Shown here piece by piece: positions 49,088 through 58,244 of a stretch of 64,000 nt of DNA. The position numbers and the translations under genes are program-made. The stretch comes from Pseudomonas wayambapalatensis (GTDB lineage Bacteria > Pseudomonadota > Gammaproteobacteria > Pseudomonadales > Pseudomonadaceae), in assembly GCA_014268975.2 (NCBI GenBank), contig CP077096.1, positions 952,501 to 1,016,500 of the forward strand, read 5' to 3'. How positions within the stretch are numbered: the first letter of the stretch is position 1; the number at the start of each line of letters is the position of its first letter. The notes beneath the pieces were generated by a model, which was given only the letters and a program-made list of their open reading frames with translations, was not told where the DNA came from and made no database searches.

Positions 49088-49389
49088 GGCTGACAGGTGC
49101 TTGCCGAAAGCTTTTCAGCGCCTATGAGATCGAGCGCCGCCCGCGCGGCGCTTCGCGGGCAAGCCCGCTCCTACATTTGTTTCGGGCCAATTAATCCTGT
49201 GGCATTTTCGCGCGACCCCTTTGGCGCACGGCGCGTTACCGAGTCGTACACACCAGGCGGTCGCGCGCCTGTGGCACAGGCATAACTGGCCCGAAACAAA
49301 CTGTAGGAGCGGGCTTGCCCGCGAAGCGCCGCGCGGGCGGCGCTCGATCTCACAGGCGCTGAAAAGCTTCAGGCAAGCACCTGTCAGCC
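49088..49389. repeat. Inverted repeat with arms of about 117 bp (REP-containing, MITE-like)
   Basis: Left arm 49088-49203 and right arm 49273-49389 are reverse complements at roughly 93% identity with a single 1-nt gap. Each contains a complete REP (cgcgggcaagcccgctccta) plus flanks such as cagcgcct-tgagatcgagc. The 69-bp centre carries a further gcgcgacc / ggtcgcgc pairing. No transposase frame is present. Confidence 0.9.
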
Positions 49390-49425
49390 CTCACGCAAAT
49401 CACATGCGAACACCTTGAAAGAGAA

Positions 49426-49552
49426 GGGTGTGAGAACGCGCTATCTAGTTGCAGTTCAACGCTGTTATGGCAGCTGTGCGTGGGCAGGCTTGCGCCTGGC
49501 CGGCTGATTGATCTCTATGGACCGGTCTCTCACCCCACGTAACAGCTGCCAC
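49426..49552 (+). repeat. Structured repeat, copy B
   Basis: Second copy of the element at 48882-49006. GTGAGA (49430-49435) pairs with TCTCAC (49528-49533), and GGCAGCTG (49469-49476) with CAGCTGCC (49543-49550). The small hairpin keeps its CAGGC/GCCTG stem while the loop changes from TTTAT to TTGC. Conservation of stems with changed loops and linkers suggests selection on folding. Confidence 0.65.
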
Positions 49553-49595
49553 CCATCTGGCAGCGGACTTGCCCGCGAAAAGTACACCACGGTGC

Positions 49596-49643
49596 ATGGC
49601 ACCGGCTGTGCCGGTGATCGCGGGACAAGCCCGCTCCCACAGG
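49596..49643. repeat. REP element
   Basis: ggcaccggctgtgccggtga followed by tcgcgggacaagcccgctcc. It is the reverse complement of the element at 12738-12782. A half-element (cggacttgcccgcgaaaag) precedes it at 49565-49583. Confidence 0.85.
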
Positions 49644-49668
49644 TACCGCGCGGTTCCTACAGCTGCCC

Positions 49669-50883
49669 CTAGCCCAACACCTCGCGCAACCGCCCGCGAT
49701 CCACCTTCCCGTGCCACCAGGCAATCGCCAGGCACGCCACGCAATTGCCTACCACATTGGTCACCGACCGGCATTTCATCAGCCGCTCCACGCCAATCAG
49801 CAAGCCGATGCTCTCCAGCGGCACGATGTCCAGCACGCTCAAGGTCGCCGCCAGGGTGACGAAGGCCGAGCCAGCCACGCTGGTCGAGCCGAGCGAGGTG
49901 AACAGGCTGACCAGCACGATGGTCGCCAGCAGCGAGGGAGTCAGGTCGATATGCCCAAGCTGTGCGAGAAACAGCACCGCAACCATCAGGTACAGGCTCG
50001 AGCCGTTGAGGTTGAAGCTGTAGCCGGCAGTGAGGGTCAGGCGCAGGGTCTGGCTGTCGCAACCGGCCGCTTCGAGCTTTTCCACCAGACGCGGCAGGGC
50101 GGCCACCGACGAGCCGGTCGAGATCACCAGCAACAGTTCTTCCTTGATGTAGCCCACCAGCCGCGCCAGGCGACAGCCGAGCAGACGCATCACCAGCAGC
50201 GGCACCAGCAGCAGGTAGGCCAGGCACGCGGCGTAGGCGGCAATGACGAACTTGGCCAGGGGAATGGCGGCGTCCAGGCCGTACTTGCCGATGATGAAAG
50301 CGATGGCACCAAACGCCGCCAGCGGCGCGAAGCTGACGATCAGGCGCATGATGCGGAACATCCAGGCCATGGTCCGGTCGAGCTGGCGGGCCAGGCGTCG
50401 GCCGGTTTCGCCGCTGCGCCCTAGCAGCAGGCCGCACACCAGTGCGGCCAGCAGCACCTTGAGGATGGGGCTTTCTTCCAGCGAGTCGAGCAGCAAGGTG
50501 GGCAGGCGCGAGAGCATCGGGCCGTCACCGGCCAGCAGCGGCACCGACCACACGTGGCTGGAGCTTTCCAGGCCGGCGCCGGGGCGCAGCAGCAGGGCGA
50601 CCACCAGGCCGATCAGCAAGGATAGCAACGACATCAGTTGCCAGTAGGCCATGGCCTTGAGGCCCAGGCGGGCGGTGGCACGGTAGTCGCTCAGGGCAGC
50701 GGTGCTGGAGCAGACCAGGATGAACATCACCACCGGGGCGCAGACGCCGATGATGGAGATGAACAGGTCGCTGAGCGGCTTCATCTGCACCGCCAGGTCC
50801 GGCTGCCAGACACCCAGCAGCGCACCGGCCAGCAGGGCGAGCAGGAGCAGGGCAAGATCGGAGCGGGGACGGTTGCGGATCAT
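49669..50883 (-). CDS. Dicarboxylate/amino acid:cation symporter (DAACS, GltP/DctA family)
   Basis: 404 residues, with about eight membrane helices and two re-entrant hairpins. The serine-rich hairpin 1 motif is VISTGSSVAALPRLVEKLEA near residue 260, and the helix 7 ion-binding motif LTAGYSFNLNGSSLYL near residue 293. Start MIRNRPRSD at 50883. The family imports C4-dicarboxylates, glutamate, aspartate or serine with Na+ or H+. It is divergent from a LysR gene with 102 nt between, so the regulator probably controls it. Substrate unresolved. Confidence 0.88.
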   Translation of the reverse strand: MIRNRPRSDLALLLLALLAGALLGVWQPDLAVQMKPLSDLFISIIGVCAPVVMFILVCSSTAALSDYRATARLGLKAMAYWQLMSLLSLLIGLVVALLLRPGAGLESSSHVWSVPLLAGDGPMLSRLPTLLLDSLEESPILKVLLAALVCGLLLGRSGETGRRLARQLDRTMAWMFRIMRLIVSFAPLAAFGAIAFIIGKYGLDAAIPLAKFVIAAYAACLAYLLLVPLLVMRLLGCRLARLVGYIKEELLLVISTGSSVAALPRLVEKLEAAGCDSQTLRLTLTAGYSFNLNGSSLYLMVAVLFLAQLGHIDLTPSLLATIVLVSLFTSLGSTSVAGSAFVTLAATLSVLDIVPLESIGLLIGVERLMKCRSVTNVVGNCVACLAIAWWHGKVDRGRLREVLG

Positions 50884-50985
50884 CGGCGGTTTTGTTGTTT
50901 TTTTGATTTTGCCGATTCTAGCGTGAATGGTGCGAGGACTGCGCATGCGCCACAATGCCCCTCGCCACCCGCCCCCGGAGCCTGC

Positions 50986-51933
50986 ATGGAACTTCGTCAC
51001 CTTCGTTACTTCGTCATGGTCGCCCAGGAAAAGCACTTCACCCGTGCCGCCGCGCGGCTGAACATGCAGCAGCCGCCGCTCAGCCAGCAGATCCGCGCAC
51101 TGGAGCAGGAGCTGGGCTTCGACCTGTTCATCCGCCATGCCAAGGGTGTCGACCTGACCGCTGGCGGCGAGGTCTTCCTTCAAGAGGCGCTGGACATCCT
51201 GCAACGGGTCGAGAACGGTGCGCAGAAGGCCGCGCGCACGGCCAAGGGCATCGAAGGTAATCTCAAGGTCGGCTTCACCAGCTCGGCAGCGTCTCATCCA
51301 CTGATCCCCCGCATCATCCGGCGTTACCGAGATCTCTACCCGGACGTCGATATCGCCCTGCACGAAGGCAACGCCCGCGAGCTGACCGACGAGGTGAGCG
51401 ACGACAGCGTCGATATCGGCATCCTTCGCGCGCCGGTCGATCGCCCACGGGGCATCGCCTATCACCGGTTGCTCAACGAAGAGCTGGTGCTGACCCTGCC
51501 GGTCGGTCATCGCCTGCTCGACAGCGGTGCGGCCATTGCCCTCAAGGACCTGGCCGACGAGCCGTTCATCCTGGTGCGCCGTCCGGGGGCGCCGGGGATG
51601 TACGCCAATTTGCTGCAGGCCTGTCGTAATGCGGGATTCGAGCCGAAGGTGGCGTTCGAGGTCGAGCGCATGCTGACCAACGTCAGCCTGGTGGCCGCCG
51701 GTGCCGGGGTGTCGGTGGTGCCGACTTCGATGCGCGGCTTTCACGAACACAGCGTGGCCTACCGGCCAATCCGCGACGCCCGGCCACGGCTGGCGGCGCC
51801 CATTACCTTGCTGTGCCGGCAGGACAATCCGTCGCCGCAGGCGGTGAATTTCGTGGCGTTGGCTCGACAGTTGGGCAGCGAGTTGCGCCGCGAACGGCGG
51901 GAAGCCAGTGGTGGTGCGTTAGCTACAGGCTAA
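50986..51933 (+). CDS. LysR-family transcriptional regulator (BenM/CatM-like N terminus)
   Basis: 315 residues. MELRHLRYFVMVAQEKHFTR followed by AAARLNMQQPPLSQQIRALE is the winged-helix DNA-binding region, in the sequence form common to regulators of aromatic-acid genes. The effector domain covers about 90-300. It is divergent from the symporter gene and is its likely regulator. The ATG has CCGGAG 7 nt upstream. Confidence 0.88.
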   Translation: MELRHLRYFVMVAQEKHFTRAAARLNMQQPPLSQQIRALEQELGFDLFIRHAKGVDLTAGGEVFLQEALDILQRVENGAQKAARTAKGIEGNLKVGFTSSAASHPLIPRIIRRYRDLYPDVDIALHEGNARELTDEVSDDSVDIGILRAPVDRPRGIAYHRLLNEELVLTLPVGHRLLDSGAAIALKDLADEPFILVRRPGAPGMYANLLQACRNAGFEPKVAFEVERMLTNVSLVAAGAGVSVVPTSMRGFHEHSVAYRPIRDARPRLAAPITLLCRQDNPSPQAVNFVALARQLGSELRRERREASGGALATG

Positions 51934-52047
51934 TGACAAAGCGGCGCCCGGCTAACAAGGGCTGGGCGTTGGGAGGGTAGGGTGGTGGCAACACTGCAAG
52001 GCCTGTGGCGAAGTGATTTTGGCCGACAGGCTTGTGGTGGCTGTTCC

Positions 52048-52173
52048 GGCCTCATCGCGGGACAAGTCGCAGCGGCGAACCGCCGCTCCCACAGGTGTTC
52101 CGCAGGTTTCGGAATCGTCGATGCACCTGTGGGAGCGGCGGTTCGCCGCTGCGACTTGTCCCGCGATGAGGCC
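52048..52173. repeat. Perfect 50-bp inverted repeat (REP-derived)
   Basis: 52048-52097 and 52124-52173 are exact reverse complements over 50 bp (starting ggcctcatcgcgggacaagt), with a 26-nt loop. It lies 30 nt before the DHA2 transporter gene. The core is the variant agcggcggttcgccgctgc also seen at 17106-17124. Confidence 0.95.
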
Positions 52174-52204
52174 CTGAAGATCACCCCCCTTCGGGAGCCT
52201 CACC

Positions 52205-53728
52205 ATGTCATCCGCCCGCTTCACCCTGTTCACCGCCTCGGCGGTGTGCGCGCTGATCATCCTCGACACCAATATCGTCGCAGTCAGCCTGCCCAGCATC
52301 GCCCGCGACCTGTCCGGTTCGTTCGCCGACATCGAATGGGTGGTCAGCGCCTACCTGCTGGCCTTCGCCGCCGCCCTGCTACCGGCCGGCAGCCTGGCCG
52401 ACCGCTTTGGCCGGCGGCGCATGCTGCAACTGGGCCTGGGGGTGTTCGGCCTGGCCTCGCTGGCCTGCGGCGCCGCGCCGACACTGATGTTTCTCGACCT
52501 CGCCCGGGCCGCCAAGGGCCTTGGTGCGGCGCTGCTGCTCACCGCCGCGCTGGCGGCCATCGGTCACCGTTTCCACGAGCCCGAAGAGCGCCTGCGCGCC
52601 TGGGCGTTCTGGGGCGCGTGCATGGGCGCGACCATCACCTTCGCACCGCTGCTTGGCGGCCTGATCGCCAGCACCCTGGGCTGGCGCTGGATCTTCTACA
52701 TCAACCTGCCGCTGGTGGTGGTGCTGGCGGTGATGGTCCGGCGCAGCGTCGCGGAATCGCGCGACAGCGCCGCTGCCCGCCTGGATCCGTTTGGCAGCCT
52801 GACCTTCGCAGGTGCGCTGGGCTACCTGATCTGGGCGCTGATCGATGCCAACCGCGTCGGCTGGGACAGCGCGCCCACCCTCGGTCGCCTGGTGATCGCG
52901 GCGTTCCTGTTCTTCCTCTTCGTGCTGGTCGAACGCAACCAGTCGCGGCCGATGATCGACCTGCAACTGATGCGCAGCGGGCGCTTCATCGGCGCTCTGC
53001 TCGGCATGTTCGCCTATGCCGCCTGCGCCCAGGTGATGATGACCTTGCTGCCGCTGTACCTGCAGAACGGCCTGCAGCTCCCGGCGCTGGCTGCAGGCGC
53101 AGGCATGCTGCCGTTCGCCCTGGCGATGCTGCTGACACCCCGCCTGGGCATGCGCCTGTCGGCGCGGCTCGGCTCGGCGCGGATCTTCGCCCTCGGCCTG
53201 TTGCTGGTGGGGGTGGGCAACCTGCTGTGCGTCGTGGCCGCCGCCCAGGGCGGTTATGCCGCCTTCGCCCTGGCCAGCCTGGTGCTTGGTGCCGGGGCTG
53301 GGCTGCTCAATGGCGATACGCAGAAGAACATCATGGCCTGCGTACCGCGCGAGCGCACCGGCATGGCCTCGGGGTTGAGCACCACCACACGCTTCGGCGC
53401 GATCGTGCTGGCCATCGGTGTGCTGGGCGGGATCCTGGCCAGCCGCAGCGGGCAGTTGCTGCGTGAGGCGGTGGCGGGGGTGGCGCCGGGGCAACTGGAC
53501 AAGGTCGGCGACATGGCGACCCGGGTCGCGGCGGGCGATCTGTCGGCGGCGCTGGCGGTGGTCGATCCGGGCCTTCGCGACACCCTGGCGCCGCTGGCGC
53601 GCCAAGCCTTCGTCGGCGGTTTCGAAGCGGTGCTGACCAGTGCGGGCGTGGCGGCGCTGGTGTTCGCCGTGGTGGTCGGGCTTCTGCTGAACCGACCACT
53701 CCCCGTGCCAGTCACGCAGCCGGCCTGA
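52205..53728 (+). CDS. MFS drug efflux transporter, DHA2 (EmrB/QacA-like, 14 TM)
   Basis: 507 residues. IILDTNIVAVSLPSIARDLS in helix 1, motif A GSLADRFGRRRMLQLGLGVF near residue 60, and the antiporter motif ACMGATITFAPLLGGLIAST near residue 140. Fourteen helices are predicted. Start ATG 52205 with GGGAG 7 nt upstream. No membrane-fusion partner or regulator is adjacent, so it likely acts alone in the inner membrane; the substrate is unknown. The large inverted repeat upstream separates it from the LysR gene. Confidence 0.88.
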   Translation: MSSARFTLFTASAVCALIILDTNIVAVSLPSIARDLSGSFADIEWVVSAYLLAFAAALLPAGSLADRFGRRRMLQLGLGVFGLASLACGAAPTLMFLDLARAAKGLGAALLLTAALAAIGHRFHEPEERLRAWAFWGACMGATITFAPLLGGLIASTLGWRWIFYINLPLVVVLAVMVRRSVAESRDSAAARLDPFGSLTFAGALGYLIWALIDANRVGWDSAPTLGRLVIAAFLFFLFVLVERNQSRPMIDLQLMRSGRFIGALLGMFAYAACAQVMMTLLPLYLQNGLQLPALAAGAGMLPFALAMLLTPRLGMRLSARLGSARIFALGLLLVGVGNLLCVVAAAQGGYAAFALASLVLGAGAGLLNGDTQKNIMACVPRERTGMASGLSTTTRFGAIVLAIGVLGGILASRSGQLLREAVAGVAPGQLDKVGDMATRVAAGDLSAALAVVDPGLRDTLAPLARQAFVGGFEAVLTSAGVAALVFAVVVGLLLNRPLPVPVTQPA

Positions 53729-53844
53729 TGATTTAATTTCATGGTCGCTATCAATCAACGCGATTAGAAGGCTTCACATTCTCTGGGTATAAAGCATGCA
53801 AAAAATGATGGCAAAAAGCTTTTATGCACTCGGGGGAGGACACC

Positions 53845-55488
53845 ATGTTCAGAGGAATCAGCATCACCATGAGGTTGGCGCTGGGGTTTGCATTGGTCGT
53901 TGGATTGATGCTGGCCATCACCGCCATCGGCGTGCACCGGGTGGGCGGGATCGACGCGCTGCTCACCGAGATCAGCGGCAACACCACGGTCAAGCAGCGC
54001 TATGCGATCAACCTGCGCGGCAGCGTGCATGACCGCGCCATCGCCATCCGCGATGCCGTGCTGACCCACGATGACGGCCAGCTTTCGGGCTTCCTCCAGG
54101 ACATCAAGCGCCTGGACGACTTCTACCAGAGTTCCGCAGTGCCGCTGGCCAAGATGCTCGGCGAGCCCCAGGCCGGCGCCGACGAGCAACGCCTGCAGCA
54201 GCAGATCCAGGGTATCGAGCGTACCGCCCAGGCCGCCACCGCACAGCTGCTGGAACTGCGCCACAAGGGGGACTTCGAGCAGGCCCAGGCGCTGTTGCTG
54301 GCCCAGGTCGCGCCGGCATACAAGGAATGGCTGCGCAGCATCAACGCCTTCATCGACCTGCAGGAAAAGGATGTGGTGCGCGACATCGGCATCGTGCGTG
54401 ACAGCGCTTCGGGCTTTGCCGGGTTGATGCTCTGGGCGGCGGCCCTGGCTGCACTGCTCAGCGTCGGCGCCTCGCTGCTGATCATCCGCAGCATTCGCTC
54501 GACCCTGGGCGCCGAGCCCGAAGAAGTGGCGCAATTGCTGCGTGGCCTGGCCCGTGGCGAGATCGACCAGAGTGTGCGCAGCCAGCACCCGGACAGCGTG
54601 ATGGGCGCACTGGGCACCACCAACCGTCACCTCACCGAGATCATCGCCCAGGTCAATCAGGTGGCGACCGACCTGGTCGCTTCGTCCAGCCGCATGAGCC
54701 AGGGTGCTGCCGCCAACCAAGGGCGCATGCAGCAGCAGAGCGACGATACCCAGCACATGGCCAGCGCCGTGTCTCAGCTGGTGGCCGCCATCAACGAGAT
54801 CGCCGGTTACGCCGCTGCAGCCGCACGGGCCTCCGAGGCGGCCGACCAGGAGGTGGACGCTGGCAAGACCGTGGTCGAAGGCACCGCCAGCTCCATGCAC
54901 GAACTGGCCCAGGTACTGGAGTCGGCCACCGAGGCGGTGTTGCAGGTCGCCTCTGACAGCCAGGCCATCGAGAGCATCATCGAGGTGATCAACTCCATCG
55001 CCGAGCGCACCAACCTGCTGGCGCTCAATGCCGCGATCGAGGCCGCACGTGCCGGCGAGTTCGGCCGGGGCTTCGCGGTGGTCGCCGACGAGGTGCGCTC
55101 GCTGGCCAACCGCACCCAGGAGTCGACGCGCGAGATTCGCGGCATGATCGGCAAGCTGCAGGAAGGGGCCGGCAAGACTGCGCAGATCGTCGGCGACAGC
55201 CGCGAGCTGGCGCAGGACACGGTGGAACGTACCCAGGTCGCGCAGCGTTCGCTGAACGAGATCCGTCGCGAGGTGGCGGCGATCAGCCAGATGAACAACC
55301 AGATCGCCGCGGCTTCGTCGCAGCAGGATGTGGCGGCGAGCATGCTCAGCCAGGACATCAACCGCATCCACGCCTCCTCGCGTGATGCCCATGCAGGTTC
55401 GACGCGCCTGGCCGGAGACAGCCAGGAACTGCTGGAACTGGCGGATGCGCTGGGCAGCCGGATGGGCTTCTTCAAGACTGCCGGGTAG
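53845..55488 (+). CDS. Methyl-accepting chemotaxis protein
   Basis: 547 residues. TM1 at about 10-33, an all-helical periplasmic ligand domain of about 155 residues (4HB-like: [20 protein letters not shown]), and TM2 at about 192-218. A HAMP-like linker precedes the cytoplasmic coiled coil with the conserved tip [20 protein letters not shown] near residue 387. It ends MGFFKTAG with no CheR-binding pentapeptide. RBS GGAGGA before ATG 53845. The upstream 116 nt are AT-rich. The ligand is unknown; nearby polyamine and dicarboxylate transport genes make those compounds candidates. Confidence 0.92.
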   Translation: MFRGISITMRLALGFALVVGLMLAITAIGVHRVGGIDALLTEISGNTTVKQRYAINLRGSVHDRAIAIRDAVLTHDDGQLSGFLQDIKRLDDFYQSSAVPLAKMLGEPQAGADEQRLQQQIQGIERTAQAATAQLLELRHKGDFEQAQALLLAQVAPAYKEWLRSINAFIDLQEKDVVRDIGIVRDSASGFAGLMLWAAALAALLSVGASLLIIRSIRSTLGAEPEEVAQLLRGLARGEIDQSVRSQHPDSVMGALGTTNRHLTEIIAQVNQVATDLVASSSRMSQGAAANQGRMQQQSDDTQHMASAVSQLVAAINEIAGYAAAAARASEAADQEVDAGKTVVEGTASSMHELAQVLESATEAVLQVASDSQAIESIIEVINSIAERTNLLALNAAIEAARAGEFGRGFAVVADEVRSLANRTQESTREIRGMIGKLQEGAGKTAQIVGDSRELAQDTVERTQVAQRSLNEIRREVAAISQMNNQIAAASSQQDVAASMLSQDINRIHASSRDAHAGSTRLAGDSQELLELADALGSRMGFFKTAG

Positions 55489-55501
55489 TTCCGTCAGGCC
55501 T

Positions 55502-55569
55502 GGCCTCTTCGTGGGTAAACCCGCTCCTACAGGGATTGCTGTGGGAGCGGGTTTACCCGAGAAAAGGCC
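55502..55569. repeat. REP pair, inverted (variant core)
   Basis: ggcctcttcgtgggtaaacc and the inverted gggagcgggtttacccgaga. The core has gggtaaaccc in place of gggcaagccc. It lies between the chemoreceptor and LysR genes. Confidence 0.85.
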
Positions 55570-55660
55570 AACACCGCCCTCAACCCTGTTCGATAAAAAA
55601 GAACGCTCACCCACCCCTTCGATAAACCATACTGCGGAAAAAACAACAGGTCTTTTCCGC

Positions 55661-56572
55661 ATGATGACCCTGCGCCAGATCCGCCACTTCATCGCCGTTG
55701 CCGAAACCGGCTCGATCTCCGCCGCCGCGCAGGCGGTGTTCATCTCCCAGTCGACCCTCACCCAGGCGATCCAGCAACTGGAAGACGAAATCGGCGTGAC
55801 CCTGTTCACCCGCCACGCCAAAGGCATGAGCCTGACCCACCAGGGGCACCAGTTCCTGCGCCAGGCGCACCTGATCCTGGCCACTGTGGAAAACGCCAAG
55901 CGTAGCCTGCAGCAGAGCACCGACCAGGTCGATGGCCTGCTCACCATCGGCGTCACGAGCCTGGTCGCCGGCTATTACCTGGCCGACCTGATCACCCGCT
56001 TCCAGCACGCCTACCCCAACGTACAAACCCGCGTGGTGGAGGACGAGCGCCCCTACATCGAGCACCTGTTGGTGGCCGGCGAGATCGATGTCGGCGTGCT
56101 GATCCTGTCCAACCTCGAAGACCGCCACGCCCTGCAGACCGAAGTGCTCACCCACTCTCCGCACCGCCTGTGGCTGCCGCCACGCCATCCGCTGCTCGAA
56201 CGCGACAGCATCAGCCTGGCCGATGTGGCAGGTGAGCCGCTGATCCAGCTCAACGCCGATGAAATGGGCCTGCACACCCAGCGCATCTGGAGTCGTGCGG
56301 GGCTTACGCCCAAGGTCACCTTGCGCACCGCGTCGGTGGAGGCGGTGCGCAGCCTGGTGGCGGCGGGGCTCGGGCTGTCGATCCAGGCCGACATGACCTA
56401 CCGCCCCTGGTCGCTCGAAGGCGACATCATCGAAGCCCGCCCGCTGGTCGACCTCAACGAGACCCTCGACGTGGGCCTGGCCTGGCGCCGGGGCACGGCG
56501 CGCACGCCGCTGGTGGACCCGTTCCTGACATTGGCCAGGGGGCAGGGCAGCCAGCGCAAGGTATCGATTTAA
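55661..56572 (+). CDS. LysR-family transcriptional regulator
   Basis: 303 residues. Winged helix: TLRQIRHFIAVAETGSISAA, then SQSTLTQAIQQLEDEIGV. The effector-binding domain follows from about residue 90. ATG ATG double start (55661 or 55664) with only a weak AACAGG upstream. It points into the polyamine-type cluster starting 95 nt downstream, and is its likely activator. The gap contains AACGAGACT (56576-56584) and AGTCTCGTT (56624-56632), a perfect 9-bp inverted repeat with a wide spacer. Confidence 0.87.
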   Translation: MMTLRQIRHFIAVAETGSISAAAQAVFISQSTLTQAIQQLEDEIGVTLFTRHAKGMSLTHQGHQFLRQAHLILATVENAKRSLQQSTDQVDGLLTIGVTSLVAGYYLADLITRFQHAYPNVQTRVVEDERPYIEHLLVAGEIDVGVLILSNLEDRHALQTEVLTHSPHRLWLPPRHPLLERDSISLADVAGEPLIQLNADEMGLHTQRIWSRAGLTPKVTLRTASVEAVRSLVAAGLGLSIQADMTYRPWSLEGDIIEARPLVDLNETLDVGLAWRRGTARTPLVDPFLTLARGQGSQRKVSI

Positions 56573-56667
56573 CCGAACGAGACTTTCAATATTTAGAATT
56601 TGTGAAGCTGGCTGTCGGGCCCTAGTCTCGTTTCAAGTGGACGCGCCCGACCCACCGCGGAGGCGCC

Positions 56668-58161
56668 ATGCACGACGACACGAAAAAAAGAAGAAGTCCG
56701 AAAATGCCCACCAGTCTTCCGCTGTACAGCGCGCAGTTGATCGATGGCCACCTGGTTGCCGGGGAGGGGCTGGTCGAGCCCATCGTCAACCCGGCGACCG
56801 GCGAGTTGCTGCTGAATGTCGGCGAGGCTTCCCTCGAACAGCTTGAGCGCGCGGTACAGGCGGCCCAGCGCGCTTTTGCCGGCTGGTCGCGCACCACCCC
56901 TGCGCAACGCGCCGCCACCTTGCTGGCCATCGCCGACGCCATCGACGCCAATGCCGACCTGCTTGCCCGTCTCGAGGCACTGAACTGCGGCAAGCCCCTG
57001 CACCTGGCGCGCCAGGACGATATTCCCGCCACTGCCGATGTGTTCCGCTTCTTTGCCGGTGCCGTGCGCTGCCAGCAGGGCCAACTCACTGGCGAGTACG
57101 TCGCCGGGCACACCAGCATGGTGCGCCGCGACCCGGTGGGTGTCGTCGCATCGATTGCGCCGTGGAACTACCCACTCATGATGGCCGCCTGGAAGATCGC
57201 CCCGGCCCTGGCCGCAGGCAACACCTTGGTGTTCAAACCCTCCGAACACACGCCGCTGTCGATCCTGGCGCTGGCGCCGCTGCTGGCCGATATCCTGCCG
57301 GCGGGCGTGCTGAACATCGTCTGCGGTGGCGGCGAGGCGGTCGGCAGCCATCTGGTCGGCCACCCCAAGGTGCGCATGGTGTCGCTGACCGGCGATATCG
57401 TCACCGGCCAGAAGATCCTGCAGGCCGCTTCACGCACGCTCAAGCGCACCCATCTGGAGCTCGGCGGCAAGGCTCCGGTGATCGTCTGCGACGATGCCGA
57501 CCTGGAGGCCGTGGTGCAGGGCATTCGCACCCATGGTTACTACAACGCCGGGCAAGACTGCACCGCCGCCTGCCGCATCTATGCCCAGGCCGGCATCCAC
57601 GACCGGCTGGTGGCTGCGCTGGGCGATGCGGTGGGCAATATCCGCTTTGCCCGCAAGAAAGACGTCGACAACGAGATCGGCCCGCTGATCAGCGCCCGCC
57701 AGCGCGACCGCGTGGCCAGCTTCGTCGAGCGCGCCCTGGGCCAGCCGCACATCGAACGGGTGACCGGTGCCGCCGTGCATTCGGGCCCCGGCTTCTACTA
57801 CCAGCCGACGCTGCTCGCCGGCTGCCGCCAGCAGGACGAAATCGTCCAGCGCGAAGTGTTCGGGCCGGTGGTCACCGTGACCCGCTTCGAACAGTTGTCC
57901 CAGGCGCTGGACTGGGCCAACGACTCCGAGTACGGCCTGGCCTCTTCGGTGTGGACGCAGAACCTCGACAAGGCCTTCCAGATCGCCAACCGCCTGCAAT
58001 ACGGCTGCACCTGGATCAACACCCATTTCATGCTGGCCAGCGAGATGCCCCATGGCGGGCTCAAGCGCTCCGGCTATGGCAAGGACCTGTCCAGCGACTC
58101 GCTGCAGGACTACAGCGTGGTGCGCCACATCATGGCGCGTCACGGCGAGCTGCTCGACTGA
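56668..58161 (+). CDS. Aminobutyraldehyde-type aldehyde dehydrogenase (PatD-like), first copy of cluster
   Basis: 497 residues from ATG 56668 (GGAGG 5 nt upstream); a second ATG at 56704 would give 485. The ALDH fold shows [19 protein letters not shown], general-base Glu in [13 protein letters not shown], and catalytic Cys298 in [13 protein letters not shown]. It is close to the dehydrogenase that ends the same cluster (62342) and to the one at 24700. It probably oxidises omega-aminoaldehydes; two copies in one cluster may handle different chain lengths. Confidence 0.87.
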   Translation: MHDDTKKRRSPKMPTSLPLYSAQLIDGHLVAGEGLVEPIVNPATGELLLNVGEASLEQLERAVQAAQRAFAGWSRTTPAQRAATLLAIADAIDANADLLARLEALNCGKPLHLARQDDIPATADVFRFFAGAVRCQQGQLTGEYVAGHTSMVRRDPVGVVASIAPWNYPLMMAAWKIAPALAAGNTLVFKPSEHTPLSILALAPLLADILPAGVLNIVCGGGEAVGSHLVGHPKVRMVSLTGDIVTGQKILQAASRTLKRTHLELGGKAPVIVCDDADLEAVVQGIRTHGYYNAGQDCTAACRIYAQAGIHDRLVAALGDAVGNIRFARKKDVDNEIGPLISARQRDRVASFVERALGQPHIERVTGAAVHSGPGFYYQPTLLAGCRQQDEIVQREVFGPVVTVTRFEQLSQALDWANDSEYGLASSVWTQNLDKAFQIANRLQYGCTWINTHFMLASEMPHGGLKRSGYGKDLSSDSLQDYSVVRHIMARHGELLD

Positions 58162-58244
58162 CACAAGAATCCGCTGGCGCCGCCAGGGACGTTGTTCGCT
58201 TGATACTGCCCCGACAATAGAAAGAACAATTTGGGAGATGAACG

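Noticed and set aside
49088..49389. CRISPR array or insertion sequence
   Set aside because: No regularly spaced direct repeats, no transposase frame and no target-site duplication; the structure is one pair of inverted arms.
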